From Rhizophagus clarus (Eukaryota > Glomeromycota > Glomeromycetes > Glomerales > Glomeraceae), in the NCBI GenBank assembly GCA_015698045.1, contig BLAL01000060.1:250501-314500 (forward strand): a DNA stretch of 64,000 bases, written 5' to 3'. The stretch's first letter is position 1. Every line of letters begins with the position of its first letter. The notes below the pieces were generated by a model. It did no database searches and was not told where the DNA came from. It was given only the letters and a program-made list of their open reading frames with translations. Below are positions 11,011-23,709 of the stretch, one piece after another. The position numbers and the translations under genes were made by a program.

Positions 11011-14000
11011 TAGTGTTTCGATCTGGATAGAAACTGTTATCCGGATAAATTAAAAAAATTATCCAGTTTTTATCTGGATAATCCGGTTCGGATAAAAATC
11101 CAGATATATCCAGATAGAAACTGAAATCCGGATAAAAATTATACAATTTTTTTTTTGTAAATCAAGAAATTTATAGCATATATTAGATTTAATTCATAGC
11201 ATAGATTTAATTAAATTCGTGGCATTTATTTAATTAAATTCGTGGCATTTTGATTAATTTTGTGGCTTAAATGTGTGGCTTTATTAATTAGTTTCGTGGC
11301 ACCTATTTAAATAATTTTGTAGAATTTATTTAATTAATTTTGTGGCTTAAATTTATGGCTTTATTTAATTATTTTCGTGGCATTTGCTTAATTAATTTCG
11401 TAGTGTTTATTAGTTTAATATCATAGTATTTTCTTAATTAGTTTTGTAATTAACTTCATTTATGTCTTTGTTTAATTATTTTTGTGGAATTTGTTTAATT
11501 ATTTTTGTGGAATTTGTTTAATTAATTTCGTATTATTAATTTCATGAAATTTATTAATTTTGTAGCAATAAAATTTTGTAAAATTTTACAATATTAATCA
11601 GGTAAATTTATTATTTAGATCTATTGATTTATGACAATTATTATTTGTTTATTAAAACTTTTACAAATAAAATCACAGTTAATTCAGTTCTAAGCCATAA
11701 TAAAGATTAATAAATACTGTACATTCCCTTGTTGAATTTTTCATAATTTCAATTAAAGTTTATTTTATTGAAAGCTAAAATAATTCACAAAATTATGGAA
11801 AATAACAATGATCAAGATTACATTATTACCTTAAGTGAAAATGAAGGTTCTAGTGATGAAATTGTTGAAATTACTCCAACACCACTAGCAAAGAAAAAAA
11901 GAGGACGTCTTGCAAAATTATCTAAAGCCCTTGGAAAACAAAAAATGACAAATACTACACTAGAATCAACAGATCGAGCACCAAATGATTCAAATTCCTT
12001 TAAACAAACTGCAGCAATAATTAAATCACAAACAAAAGTAAGTTGGGTATGGGATTATTTTATTAGAAAACAAAATGATAAAGGAGAAATACGTGCATAT
12101 TGTCAGTTTTTATTAGATGATGGAGAAAAATGCTCAAAAAATTACAAATATGATGGGTCTACAGGAAATCTCAGTTACCATCTTGTTAAACATGGAATTA
12201 TACCACCTCTAGAAAGCGGCATTATATCACCAATGCATACTCACTCTGCATCCAATAAAAATGGACAAAAAGAAAAAGAATTATCAACACTACGGTGGAT
12301 TTTACTTACAACTCAACCATTATCAACCATAACTCAAAAGGCATATATTGAGCATATGTATATTATAGATCCACAATTTACAGTTTCTGGAGAAAAAAAA
12401 TTAAGAATGATGATTGCTCGCAGTTATGGGTATAATAAAGAAAAATTGAAACTGCTTTTAAAAACTGCTCAATCAATATCTTTAACTACTGATTTGTGGT
12501 CTTCTCGTTCAAAACATGGATATTTAGGCTTAACAGCAACTTGGATCAATAAAAATTTTGAAATAATGGATGTTTTGCTTGAAATATCCTATTTTCCAAC
12601 ACCACATACTGCAAAAGCAATTACTAAAGGTATTAAAAATGCTATGCAAAAGTGGGAAATTGAAAATCTTGTTGTATCAATAACAACAGACAATGGAGCA
12701 AATGTAGTAGCTGCTATTCGAGATTTAACACCAATTAAAAGACTCTCATGTGCTGCTCATACTTTGTAGCTGGCAATTAGTAAAGGATTAAAAGTTGTAA
12801 AAAATTTGGTATCACGTACAAAACAACTAATAAATTTTTTTTCTACTCAAAAACAAATTGAACGATTGATTAAAGTGCAAAAAGAGATTGGTTATGAAGA
12901 ACCATTACATTTAATACAAGATATATCTACTAGGTAAATATTTTAATTCAATTTAATTATTTAATAAATTTTATCCTAATTTATATAATTATTGTTGTTT
13001 AATTACTTAAGGTGGAACTCTTCATATTTGGCATGGGATCGGCTAATTTTTCTTCAATATGCTATGCTTCAACTTAGTGTAAACTTGTCTTGTTCTCTTA
13101 TATCTGAAGAAAAAACTGATGGAATTAGATTAAAAAAAATTATGATAAAAGATAATGAATGGGAGTTATTAGATGAATTATGTAACATTTTGAGAAAGCT
13201 ACATGAGATTTTTCTGGAAATACTTATGTTACATTAAGTTAAATGTTTCCTATTATTACAGATCTTACAAATTCTTTAAAACCATCTGATAATTCATATG
13301 AAGTATTAGATGATTCTGATGATAATACTATTAATTCTGATATAGTAGAAGAAGAAAGTTCACAAATTGAAGTAGATAATAGTAATATTTCAGAAGTATT
13401 AAAAAATGTAAAAAATAAAATTTATTTAGGTTTGAAACATTATTGGGCAATGCCAGATGAGTTTGGCATTATGGCAGCACTTTTGGATCCAAGGTATAAA
13501 GATCTTAATTTTATAACTGATGAAGAAACAAAAGTAAAAATTCATTCAAGTTTACAAATACAATATGATCAATTAAAGAGAGAAATGCAGCAACAAACTA
13601 ATACTTCACCATCACCCACAATTTCAACAATTTCAACTACCTCAACAAGTTCAACTCCTAGCATGAGATCTTTACATGAGCATCAAGAAAGACGTCAACA
13701 AAAAGTAAAAAAAGTGTTTCAAACAAAAGAAAGTTCTATTTCATCATCAGCAATAGCTGATGAAATTACTACTTATTTTCTTTTACCAGTTGCTAGGGAA
13801 AATAAAAACCCATTAGATTGGTGGAAATCAAAACAGGAAATTTTTCCAGTTCTTTCTACTTCTGTAGCTTCTGAACGACTTTTCTCAGATGCAGGAAACC
13901 ACATTACAGCAAAAAGAAGCTTATTGGATCCTGCTTTATTAGGTAAAATAGTATTTTTAAAACGTAACATGAAAACTATGAATTATATTAATATATTTCC

Positions 14001-14429
14001 ACCAGATTTGGATGTGGAAAATAATGATTATGTGGAAGATGAACACGAATTGGAAGAATTATTAGATCAATGATATTACATTTTTTATTATTTTTTTTAT
14101 TAAATGTATTGAATTTTATTCTATTAAATATTTTTTATTAAATGTATTGAATTTTATTTTATTAAATAAAGAATTTTATTATAAGAATATTTACACATTT
14201 TTAATTATTAAATTATTCTATCATATACTTTGAAAATTAAAAGAACTATTATTTAAGATATTTAATATTAAAAAATTTTTTTTTTATATTTTTTATCCGG
14301 ATACCGGATCTGACCCGGATATTTTTATCTGGATAATTATCTGGATAAAAACTGCATTTATCCGGATATCCAAAAAAAATAAATTATCCGGGTCCAACCG
14401 GTTGGACCTGGTCACGGATCGAAACACTA
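11011..14429 (+). mobile_element. hAT DNA transposon, family 2, copy 1
   Basis: Ends are TAGTGTTTCGATC (11011) and GATCGAAACACTA (ending 14429). Subterminal clusters of TCCGGATA in both orientations lie at 11030-11150 and 14290-14390. The flanking 8-mers are GGTCTAGT on the left and GTTTTGCT on the right and do not match each other, yet both recur at copy 2 in exchanged positions (see findings). Transposase is on the plus strand and decayed. The left end lies only 13 bp from the right end of hAT family 1. Confidence 0.93.
11795..14073 (+). pseudogene. hAT transposase, family 2, copy 1 (broken)
   Basis: Two exons: 11795-12933 and 13012-14073, joined by a GT-AG intron (CTACTAG/GTAAAT...TTAAG/GTGG). 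Features in order: an AT-hook-like KKKRGRLAKLSKALG, a BED-type finger (WVWDYFIRK...CQF...GNLSYHLVKH), the catalytic Asp blocks LTTDLWSSRS and ITTDNGAN, and the hAT-C dimer region (NPLDWWKSKQEIFP...TSVASERLFSDAGNH). Compared with copy 2 it has a TAG in place of CAG at about 12766, a 10-bp deletion near 13190 that shifts frame and is shared with copy 3, and about 10 residues missing before TSVASERLF. I chose the ATG at 11795 because no ATG occurs further upstream in frame. Confidence 0.85.
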
Positions 14430-16333
14430 GTTTTGCTAACCAAAAATATCAGACAAAAAATAATGAAGATTTTCAAAAAAAAGATTAGAAATCAGGTTCC
14501 GTGAAATTTTAAAGAAAAAAATGGTTGTTAATGATGAAGGAATTAATATGTAGGAACCAATATTTTATTTAAATATATTTTTTTAACAAAACAGTTATTA
14601 TTAATGTTTTATTATTTCTTTTTAGGTGATCCAAATTTGAATATCGTTATAGTTTTTAAAAAAAATTATCTTTTTCTTAAACAAATCATCCATTAACGTA
14701 TTTTTACTATCTTTGGATATTGATTTCAGTTCAACTTTTTATACATAGGAATTTTATAAGTACAATGTTTTTTTTACTAATTTTTTTTCCTTATTTTAGA
14801 TGGTTTGTTCTTTGGTTCTTTGATGCATAGAAAATTCGGTAAGACTATTCCCTTTTTTTTAAACAGCAGATTTTGCTGGATAAATAAAAATTTCAGTGGT
14901 TTCAGTTAAGCTTTTTTTTCTTTTTCTTTTCTTTTAACCAACTGTTTATAATTGATTGTTTTTTTGTAAATGGCTTAGTTATAATATGTGAGAATTTGAT
15001 AAGAAGGGAGTTTTCTCTTAATACATTTATTTTAATGAACTGTTCATTTTTTTTTAATAATGATAAATTCGATAGAGATTTTTTGGATTTAATTAAACTT
15101 TGGTTCTGAATCCCAGCTAAGTTTTCAAAAAAAAATTTTAAAACTTTTATATATATTTTGAAATTAAAAAAAAACTTTACCATTTTTTCTTTTTTTTTTT
15201 TTTTTAGAGAAATCAGCTTCAATTTGCTTTCAGATAAAGTTTCTATAGAAGCTTTTTATAAAAGCGTTATCTTTTTTCTTTTTTTTATTTAGAATTTGGC
15301 TCCAAAGTTGGATACTAGTCTCCAATAGATAAGTTTACAGATCTGAGCTTTAAAAAATGTTTTTAACATTTTTTTCCCTCTTTTTTATAAGAAAATCGGC
15401 TTAAACTGGATATTGAAATCCAATTCAATTTTGAAAAATAACTTACAAAATTCTAATTTATTTAAAGTAAGTTTGAAGTTTCTTTTTTAATCCAAGTAAT
15501 TCAGCAGTCTTGTTATCAAAAGAAATACAACCATCTTGAATTTAATAGATAATAATACGACGATATAAATAATAACAAATTTATGTGTAATGATGATTCT
15601 TTTTACCAATAAAAAATTTTGAAATTATTTGAAACATATGGAAATCTGGTCAATTTTTGATTATATGCCAAAAGCCAGTAAGTTTTTGATATAAAACCTT
15701 TAAAAAATATTTTCATTGGCATTTTTATTAACACTTTATCCTATTTTATAGATTACAGTCTTTTTACCTTATTTTTAACCATTTTTTACTTTCTGATAAA
15801 CATTAAGCGAAACTTTCTTGACAGCTGGTTTATGTAATTCGGCAAGTATTAAAAATAATTTAATTTTTTTATTTTAATGAACATTGATAACTGTTTATTT
15901 TCTATTTTTTATAGGTGTTTTTTCGAATTTCTTTAGAGTCGAATATTGGCAAGTAATCAGTTTTTTAAAATACTTTCTTTTTTGATTTAACAACTATTAC
16001 TAAATGTTCATTTTTTTGGTAATTTTTTGATGTACAGTATAGTAATAATCAGAATTATAGAACACTTACGATTTATTTGCGGCATTAAAAATAGACATTA
16101 ACGTTGTCTTTAATATACATTTAATGTAACTTTAATACATATTAAATGTAAATCTTTATAAATTTACGATATGTTAAATACAAATTTATGATATGTTAAA
16201 TGTAACTTATATATAATTTAAATGCAAATTTACGATATATTAAATATGACTTGTATATACATTAAACATAACTTTTATATGTATTAAATACAATTTTATT
16301 ATACATTAAATACAACTTCAATATATTTATAAT
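14430..16333 (+). repeat. Decayed exon-like tandem array and AT-rich spacer
   Basis: No gene is supported. From about 14590 to 16060 the sequence repeats a pattern of T-rich tract, AG, 30-45 nt core and a GTAAG-like or degenerate donor. Examples are TTATTTTAG then a core ending AAAATTCG/GTAAGA near 14800-14840, and TTTTATTTAG near 15291. Units are about 100-130 bp and strongly diverged. The core near 14815-14835 contains TTTGATGCATAG; an equivalent core occurs on the minus strand near 32900. From 16120 to 16330 there is an AT-only repeat of about 35 bp built on ATTAAATA(C/T)AA. Confidence 0.45.
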
Positions 16334-16860
16334 TAAGGTTGCTTGCCGAAACTAGTGAGTTTCGGCATGCCGAAACTGCCAAAACTGGCGAAACTAGGTT
16401 TCGGCAAGCAGCCAAAAATGCCAAAATGGCGAAACTGCTGAAACTGCCGAAATGCCAAAACAGTTTCGGCATTTTGGCATAGTTTTGGCATAATATATAT
16501 TAATACTTTAATATAGTTTCGGCATAGTTTCATTTTTCTAATAATGTAATTAGTGTAACAAAATAAAATTCAGCCACTACATGACACACAACCAATCATA
16601 TCTGACGGTCATTCAGGAAATGATCTGACATCATTAATATCAAAGATAATCAGTTACTTTTCGTCCTTTAACTCCTTTAACTCCTTTTTTTATTTATCAT
16701 TTTACTGTTATAATCCCCAACTGTTACGGCTATACCTTGAAATTTGAACCAAATCATATGATTATCTGTTATGGATTTTTTAAATTACTTCGTGTTTGCC
16801 TTGCATTACTTTTTTTACTTAAACACGTACAAAATAAAAAAACTTTATACACATTTCAAT

Positions 16861-19152
16861 ATGACCAGCACTTTAGACTTAGAAAAAAATAAAAATAAAG
16901 GTGGTAGGCCTCCCAGCTCTACCTAGGAGGATGCTATTAGAGGAAATCCCGTTGGTTCAGGAAAATATCATGCCACTTGTAAATATTGTAATTTTTCATG
17001 GTCACGAGGTGATATATCAAAACTTGAAGAGCACTTTGCGAACCACTGCTCGGAAGCTCCAGGACCCATTGTTAGAAAATATTTGAATAAAATATTAAAG
17101 TGTGAAGATAAAGTTAATAAAAAAAGAAAAATTGTTGGGAGTAATCAGTTAAATATTACAGACTACCATGATTCCACAAAAATTCCTGATGGTAGAGTAA
17201 CTAGGATTAATCGTGCCTTGGCTAAATTTTTCGTTGCATGTAGTATTTCATTCCGGATAGTCGAGCACCCTTTTTTTATTAACTTTGTAAAGGAGCTTAA
17301 TTCTTCGTATGAGCTGCCAACCAGAGAATTTTTGTCAGATCAGTTACTTGAGCGGGAATTATCAATGGTGAACTCAACTGTCACATCCGTCATTGAAAAT
17401 GGAGCTAATTTGACTTTAGGTTTTTAATACTTTTTTTATACTTTTTTAAAACAATATTCTTAATGTGTTTTTAAGTAATAATATTAATATTAATATAATT
17501 TAGCGTTCGATGGTTGGACGTCCCCCACTCATCATTCTATATGAAATTTTGTTATTATGACTCCGTCGAGAGAAGAGTATTTGTATAAACTTCAAGATTT
17601 GTCAGAACATTCGCATACAGGTAATTACGTAGCCGAAGTGATTGGAGAAATAATTGAAAGGATCGGCCCGAATAAAATATTGGCTATTGTGTCCGATAAT
17701 GCCTCAAATGTTCGGAATGCACGCAAAATTATTGAAGAGAAATACCCTAACATCGAAAACGTACGATGTATAGCACATGCGGTCAATCTTATCGCGTGTG
17801 ATATACTTAAAGAAAGTTTTGGAGATCGTTTATTACGAAAAGTTAATACATTAGCTTCATTTTTTAAAAATTCCCATCAAGTTGGAGCCAAACTCACACA
17901 ACTCATCAAAGAGAATAGTATTCATGGAGGAGGCATTAAGTTATATTGTAAGACGCGATGGACAACGGCTAGCGAATCAGTAGATTCGGTAATTAGGTTG
18001 GAACCAGTACTAGAACAAATTATTACTAATGAAAGTAATTTGTTGAACGATAAGGTCAAACGTGTTATCCAAACACGGAATTTTTTTTCCGATTTACGAA
18101 TTCTTTCATTCGTTTTAAATCCATTGAGAAAAGCCGTCTTGGCTTTAGAATCAAGATCAGCGACGCTTGGAGATTGTTTTTTAAGTTTGATAAGACTATC
18201 AGCAGTTTTGAAACAATTACCCAAATCATTTAATCAAAACTTCCGTAACCATTGTTTCAACGTGATGAACGAAAGATTCAAAGAGTTCGATGATGACAAA
18301 TATATAACCTGCTTTTTCCTAGATCCCCGATTTAGGAGTAAGCCTCTCACAGCCAAAGCTTATTCAAGGATCGTGAGGTGCGCTACTACAATTGGTAAAA
18401 GGTTAGGATTTGATCTTAAAGAATCCAGGGCTCTATGCGAGCAAATTAAGGACTACCGTGATAATAAACCACCCTTTGATCTTGATGAATCTTGTTCTCT
18501 AGACGATCCTCTAAATTGGTGGAATTTGATCGATACTGACCCTCGACCGAACAGCCTCCCAAGAGTCGCTCGCCATCTATTAGCGATTTGTCCAAATTCC
18601 GCAAGTTGCGAACGAGGATTCTCAACACTTGGCTGGCTATTTAATGATCGGCGTTTAAATTTGAATATAAGTCGACTAGAATCCATGGCTAAAATGATCA
18701 TGCATTGGAAGTCCAATGCTAAGAAAGAGCTTGGTTTTTATGGTATAGAAAAAAATGATACTCGTATTAGCGAAACTGAAATGAACATTCGAATTGCAGA
18801 GGCTCTGGCAGAAACTAATGATGATGATGATGAATGTGATGTTTTATCAAATGAAAGTTTACCTAATCAAATTACAGTTCCTTCAGATAATTGTGTTGTC
18901 CTAATAGAACATGTATGGATCGATAAATTTGTTGATTTGTCACACAAATTAATAATTGAAGAAATTGGAGAGATCCCGGACGACATTTTAGATGAATCTG
19001 AAGAAGAATACGAAAAAATTAATACAGATGATGGCAATGATGATGAGCAAGAAAGCGAATAAGAAAGCGATGGGGGAGGAAATTTTGATAATAATGTAGA
19101 GGATTTATTGAATGAATTCATCGATGTAGATGATGTAGATGAAGAAGAATAA
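16861..19152 (+). pseudogene. hAT transposase, family 3 (three in-frame stops)
   Basis: Exon 1 is 16861-17419 and exon 2 17504-19152, joined by a GT-AG intron. Domains: a basic start followed by a BED-type finger (CKYCNFSWSRGD...HFANHC), the first catalytic Asp in LAFDGWTSP across the splice, the second in VSDNASNVRNA followed by CIAHAVNL, and the hAT-C dimer region (DDPLNWWN...SASCERGFSTLGW) near the end, then an acidic tail. In-frame stops are a TAG at 16924, a TGA at 17542 and a TAA at 19060; the reading frame otherwise continues to 19152. Each stop is one C-to-T or G-to-A change from a sense codon. Confidence 0.88.
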
Positions 19153-19758
19153 TTTTTTCTTTATTTTTAGGAAATCATTATAACAATAATTCTTTTATTA
19201 ATAAAGTAAATTTGTAAATAAGTTTATAATTATATTGATTTATTTAAGAGTTTAAATTAAAAAATTTTTGTGTGACGAAATTTAAACAACACCGACGTGA
19301 TGCAAACGAACTCTTTCGATCTTGTTCAATTTGTGTTCGATTTGTGTTCGATTTGTGCTGATAATTCTGGTAAAATTTCGCTCGTTTTAGCCAAATTTTG
19401 TTAAATTTGTGTTGATTCGTGTTCAATGTGTGCTCTAAAGAAAAAGAAAGAAGTTAACAATTAAATTTTATCACACAGGGATGATGATTAGTAATTTTAT
19501 ATCAGTATTTGTTTAACGATGCAAGATGACTTTTTTATACAAATCACATTGTATGTATTATGCACTGATTTTTTTATTTTTTTTTAAGGGATGTACAAAA
19601 TATTCTGATTTTTTTTTAAAAAAAATGATTTTTTTTTAAGAACAAAGAGAATAAACAAAGATTTATTATTTTAAGGATGATATTTAAATTTAATGATGCA
19701 AACTAATAAATCAGTATTTTGAAAAAAGGGAACAAAAAGGAATTGTCCAAATTTTATT

Positions 19759-20530
19759 TATAAAAGGATATTTTACGATTTACTCATCTCATTCTTTTTG
19801 CGTTTTTCCTCACATCTTAATTTTGTAAATATGCCCAATCGTCACTCTCATCGCCAGTCCCATCGTCACTCTCATCGCCAGCCCCATCGTCACTCTCATC
19901 GCCAGCCCCATCGCCAGCCTCGTCGCCACTCTCGTCCTATTCAATGGTTCGATGAATACACTGATTACTTGGTGGAAGAAAGAAGAAGAAGAAATGACGA
20001 ATTTCATAATGAATACGGGAGAGATCGATCGAGATTCTGGAGGTCAATCGCAAGAAGGTTCATATGTATAATATTTAATATGTTAAAATATGTTAAAAAT
20101 AGAATTATTATCTTTAATCCAACTAATTCGTTCGTTTGAATCAGACTAAATCGTCATTTTAGAACTTCGAGGTTCACGGCACAATGATGCCACCAAAAAT
20201 TGAGGAATCTTCTCAGGGAATACCATGTATGAAAAATATAATGGCAAAAAAAAATATTTGCTTAAAATTGAAAATATTTAACTAAATATTATTTCGTTTT
20301 TTGATATTTAGAGTTTTTGCCTTTATCGTAGCAGTGTCCCTGGAAGAAGATGGTCGCGTATCGGAGTAAGATATTATCGCACATTTAGATCGAGATTTTG
20401 GGAAAGACGAGGTAATTATAAAATTTCTATAATTAAAGTTTATTCACATCTTAAATTAACCAATTTATTTTAGATACGCGACATGATCGTAGAAGGGCAA
20501 GAAACCTACCTACGTATCGTCACTGAAGAT
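19759..20530 (+). CDS. His/Arg-rich spliced gene inside hAT family 3
   Basis: I do not recognise the product. A TATAAAAGG box at 19759 precedes an ATG at 19831. The first exon encodes tandem HSHRQPHR-type repeats (a 24-bp DNA repeat) then FDEYTDYLVEERRRRNDE and RDRSRFWRS. Later exon-like segments after AG acceptors lie near 20161-20225, 20311-20409 and 20474-20529. The last two splice in frame (GT-AG intron 20410-20473) to give FRSRFWERRDTRHDRRRARN and a stop. FRSRFWERR echoes RDRSRFWRS of exon 1, which supports a real gene. The first two junctions do not resolve cleanly to one frame, so it may be decayed or alternatively spliced. Confidence 0.5.
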
Positions 20531-20569
20531 AATTTATTAATTTTATTATATTATTTTATAGTGAGTAGC

Positions 20570-20700
20570 TAGGCCCAGTCCGTACCAAATATCGGCTGGA
20601 GACTCACATTTTTTTTGGGCTGTGAATTGATACTGACGTCCATGTCGTACAGCCTGGGTACTATTTTTTAAAATAGTAGCGAACAAGTATCAATATTTTT
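20570..20700 (+). other. GC-richer unidentified segment inside hAT family 3
   Basis: A block with markedly higher GC than its surroundings, containing AGGCCCAGTCCGTACC and GGCTGGAGACTCAC, then CGTCCATGTCGTACAGCC and a T-run. It has no ORF of note. It could be a small RNA gene or SINE fragment, but no Pol III boxes, tRNA fold or known RNA was recognised. Confidence 0.3.
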
Positions 20701-20936
20701 TTTTTTATCAAAATTAAATAAAATAAAAATAAAATGGTGAACTTTTTAACTGGGATTTTATTTCTTTAGTGATAAATTTGAATTTAATTGCTAGTTTTTA
20801 TCATTGGATTACGTATAATAAATACAATAAATAATTTAAATTTTAAAAAATAAATTTTTATCTGTCAGATACTATTAACATGACGAAAATATGCCGAAAC
20901 TCTATTAAAATATTAGTATTACTTATGCCGAAACTA

Positions 20937-21045
20937 TGTCAAAATGCCGAAACTGCCGAAACTGCCGAAATGCCGAAATGCCGAAATGCCGAAACAGTTT
21001 CGGCAGTTTCGGCAGTTTCGGCATTTCGGCATTTCGGCACTATGT
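20937..21045. repeat. Subterminal GCCGAAA palindrome of hAT family 3
   Basis: About seven head-to-tail GCCGAAA(A/C)T units are followed directly by about six TTTCGGCA(G/T)T units in the opposite orientation. Together they can form a long hairpin next to the right inverted end. A looser version is at 16345-16500. Such clusters are typical transposase binding arrays; that role is inferred. Confidence 0.8.
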
Positions 21046-21105
21046 ATGAGTTTCGGCATTTCGCGTTAGGCCAGATGGGTTTCGGCAAGCAACCTTATTT
21101 ATAAT

Positions 21106-22718
21106 ATAATTGAATATAACATTACTAATCTCGATACATTTTTTGTACAATCTGGTTAAATCAGATGATGATCTCCTTAATATGCGTCAACCTTATACAC
21201 ACAATTCACTTAAACTTGTCGTAAGAACATGAAACTGTATCGTGGCCAGACCTTGGTTATAAGGTTTATGATATAATTTCAATTTGGTAACGATGTGGTT
21301 TTAATTTTAAAAGTTTCTGCAAAGTATAATTCCAGCAAAATTTATAGCAATGGGCAGAATTAGAGACAAAATTATAGCCAAAAAAGGAAACATCAATCTT
21401 GGATCCAATAATTTGGTAGATCACTATAAATGTGAAACCAAAAATAATTTTTTGAACCAGAAAAAATATAATACCATATTTGTAACCTGTCAAGTACCTG
21501 CCACAAATCCAGCGGGTACCTGCTACAAATTCAGCAGGTACCTGCCGCAAATCCAGCGGCTACCCGCTGTAATGTCAGAATTCACATAATAAAAAAAATA
21601 ATATTAGTACAATACATAATAATTACAAGGGTAATAATTTAACCGATAGGAATTAATTTAACCGATGGGTAATAATTTAACCGATAGGAAATAATTTAAC
21701 TGATGGGTAATAATTTAACTGATAGGAAACAATTTAACTGATGGAAATAATTTAACTGACGGATAATGAACGATGGATAATAGTCCAATTGAAAGATGAT
21801 AATAGTCATAAGTTATATTTATTTTTAGATTAAATTTTTTATTTTTAGTTTAATTTATTTTAACATTCGAAATTAAGGGAGAATGAAATAGTAGAAACTA
21901 ATAATTTAGGAAAATAGGATGAAATAGTAGAAATTAATTTTTGAAAACTTATAAAAAGACTCAATTTTTCCTTTATGTAAAGTAGTACTAGATCGACAGT
22001 TAGAGAGCTCGACAGTTAATTCTGTTCTCTCAAAAAGATATGAAATAATAAAGATGAAAATATTAATTATTAAAAGTTATTTTGAATATACTTGTGGTTC
22101 GCCTGAGTGTTAATTAATATTTGAATGATTTATTTAAAGATAAAGAGAGCATAATATAGGAGAACTATCGCAGTTTGAAAATTAAAAAAATGAGTTAAAG
22201 GAAATACTGGTAATAATGAAAAAGGTATCACTAGAAATATATTCGAGAGTATAAGAAATAGAGATAATAAGTTCACGATAGTAATAAAATAATGAGATAA
22301 TAATAATATAATGATGTGAAATAAAGTGAACCAAGCATATAAAAATAATGACATGTTAACACTAAAGTGGCAGCTTCGGCGTTACAATTTGGTGCATGCT
22401 CTGAGAAGAAGTGGTTTGAATAATAAGAAAAAGAGGAACCACTTTCATTATCATCATATAATGAATCGCAAAAGCGTTCTTGAGGATCTGAACTTGGAGA
22501 AAATATGAAAAGAAAACCACAAACTCTTACCCTGACCTGAAATAATGGTAAAGGCGGATGCAGGTGGAAAAGTAATAGAATTGTGTGTCCGATATCCATA
22601 ATAAAGCCTGTGTGGCTGAGGATTAATATGGTATATATATAAATCCAATTAAGATCAATCTGAAGTAATATGGAAAATAAAAAGGATATCGATGAGTACC
22701 CAAAGATTGTATAGTTGA
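21106..22718. other. AT-rich spacer with two short tandem repeats
   Basis: No gene is convincing. At 21490-21570 three units of about 25 bp carry GGTACCTGC...AAAT(C/T)CAGC. At 21630-21775 a 20-bp unit, TAATTTAACCGATGGG / TAATTTAACTGATAGG, is repeated about seven times. At 22000-22110 a CTCGACAGTTA repeat and a GTTCGCCTGAGTG stretch resemble LTR ends but no pair was found. A minus-strand stretch near 22330-22640 (SSDPQERFCDSLYDDNESGSS and neighbours) could be a coding remnant; I do not recognise it. Confidence 0.4.
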
Positions 22719-23701
22719 TAGGGCTCCGATCGGTTCAGTTCAGTTCGGTTTTTGCAAAAACCGATACCGAACCGAATTAATCGGTATCGGTATTAATGAT
22801 TACCGAAACCGATCGGTAATTACTGAAAACTGAACCGATTTACTGAACAAGTTTAGTAAAAAAACGTTTCGCAACGTTTAGCAAAAAAAAAGTTGCGAAA
22901 CGATTTTTTCTTATCAAATCATCCATAAAAAAACGTTTCGCAACGTTTTTTATTAAAGTGACAAAAAAAAATGTTGCGAGACGTTTTTTTTATATTAAAT
23001 CATTTTATAAAACGTTTCGCAACGTTTTTAAATAAAAAGGAAAATAACGTTGTGAAACGTTGTTTTCTATATTAAATTTCTGATGTAAAAAACGTTTCGC
23101 AACGTTTTTTACAATGTTCGCAAAAATAACGTTGCGAAACGTTATTTTTCATAATAAATTGTTTATGTAAAAAACGTTTCGCAACGTTTTTTACAAGTTC
23201 CGCAAAAATAACGTTGCGAAACGTTATTTTTTTATCAAATCGTTTATGTAAAAAACGTTTCGCAACGTTTTTTACAAGTTCTGCAAAAATAACGTTGCAA
23301 AACGTTATTTTTTATCAAATCGTTTATGTAAAAAATGTTTCGCAACGTTTTTTACAATGTTCGCAAAAATAATGTTGTGAAACGTTATTTTTTATCAAAT
23401 CGTTTATGTAAAAAACGTTTCGCAATGTTTTTTACAAGTTCCGCAAAAATAACGTTGCGAAACGTTATTTTTTATATCAAACGTTTATGTAAAAAACGTT
23501 TCGCAACGTTTTTTTTACCTACATTATTTACGTTTTTCTTATAAAAAAAAACATTTTTATTATCGGTAAATTGGTTCAGTAAATCGCAAAACCGATACCA
23601 AAACCGAAAGTTTCAGTTCGATAAATCATAAAACCGAAACCGCTCTGATACCAAAACTGGTCGGTACGGTTCGGTAATTACCAAAACCGATCGGAGCCCT
23701 A
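22719..23701. mobile_element. Non-autonomous hAT-type MITE, 983 bp
   Basis: Ends TAGGGCTCCGATCGGTT (22719) and AACCGATCGGAGCCCTA (ending 23701) are flanked by an exact 8-bp duplication, ATAGTTGA, at 22711-22718 and 23702-23709. Subterminal regions hold CCGATACCGAACCG-like repeats. The middle (22860-23510) is nine units of about 80 bp, each an inverted pair of AACGTTTCGCAACGTT and AACGTTGCGAAACGTT. There is no transposase ORF, so it needs an enzyme in trans. Confidence 0.92.
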
Positions 23702-23709
23702 ATAGTTGA

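Larger units (their letters stand above)
16334..21097 (+). mobile_element. hAT DNA transposon, family 3, with extra internal gene
   Basis: Inverted ends TAAGGTTGCTTGCCGAAAC (16334) and GTTTCGGCAAGCAACCTTA (ending 21097) are flanked by an exact 8-bp duplication, TTTATAAT, at 16326-16333 and 21098-21105. Subterminal regions are packed with GCCGAAA / TTTCGGC in both orientations. A plus-strand hAT transposase (16861-19152) is decayed. Downstream and still inside the element lies a second, unrelated His/Arg-rich transcription unit (19759-20530). Confidence 0.93.
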
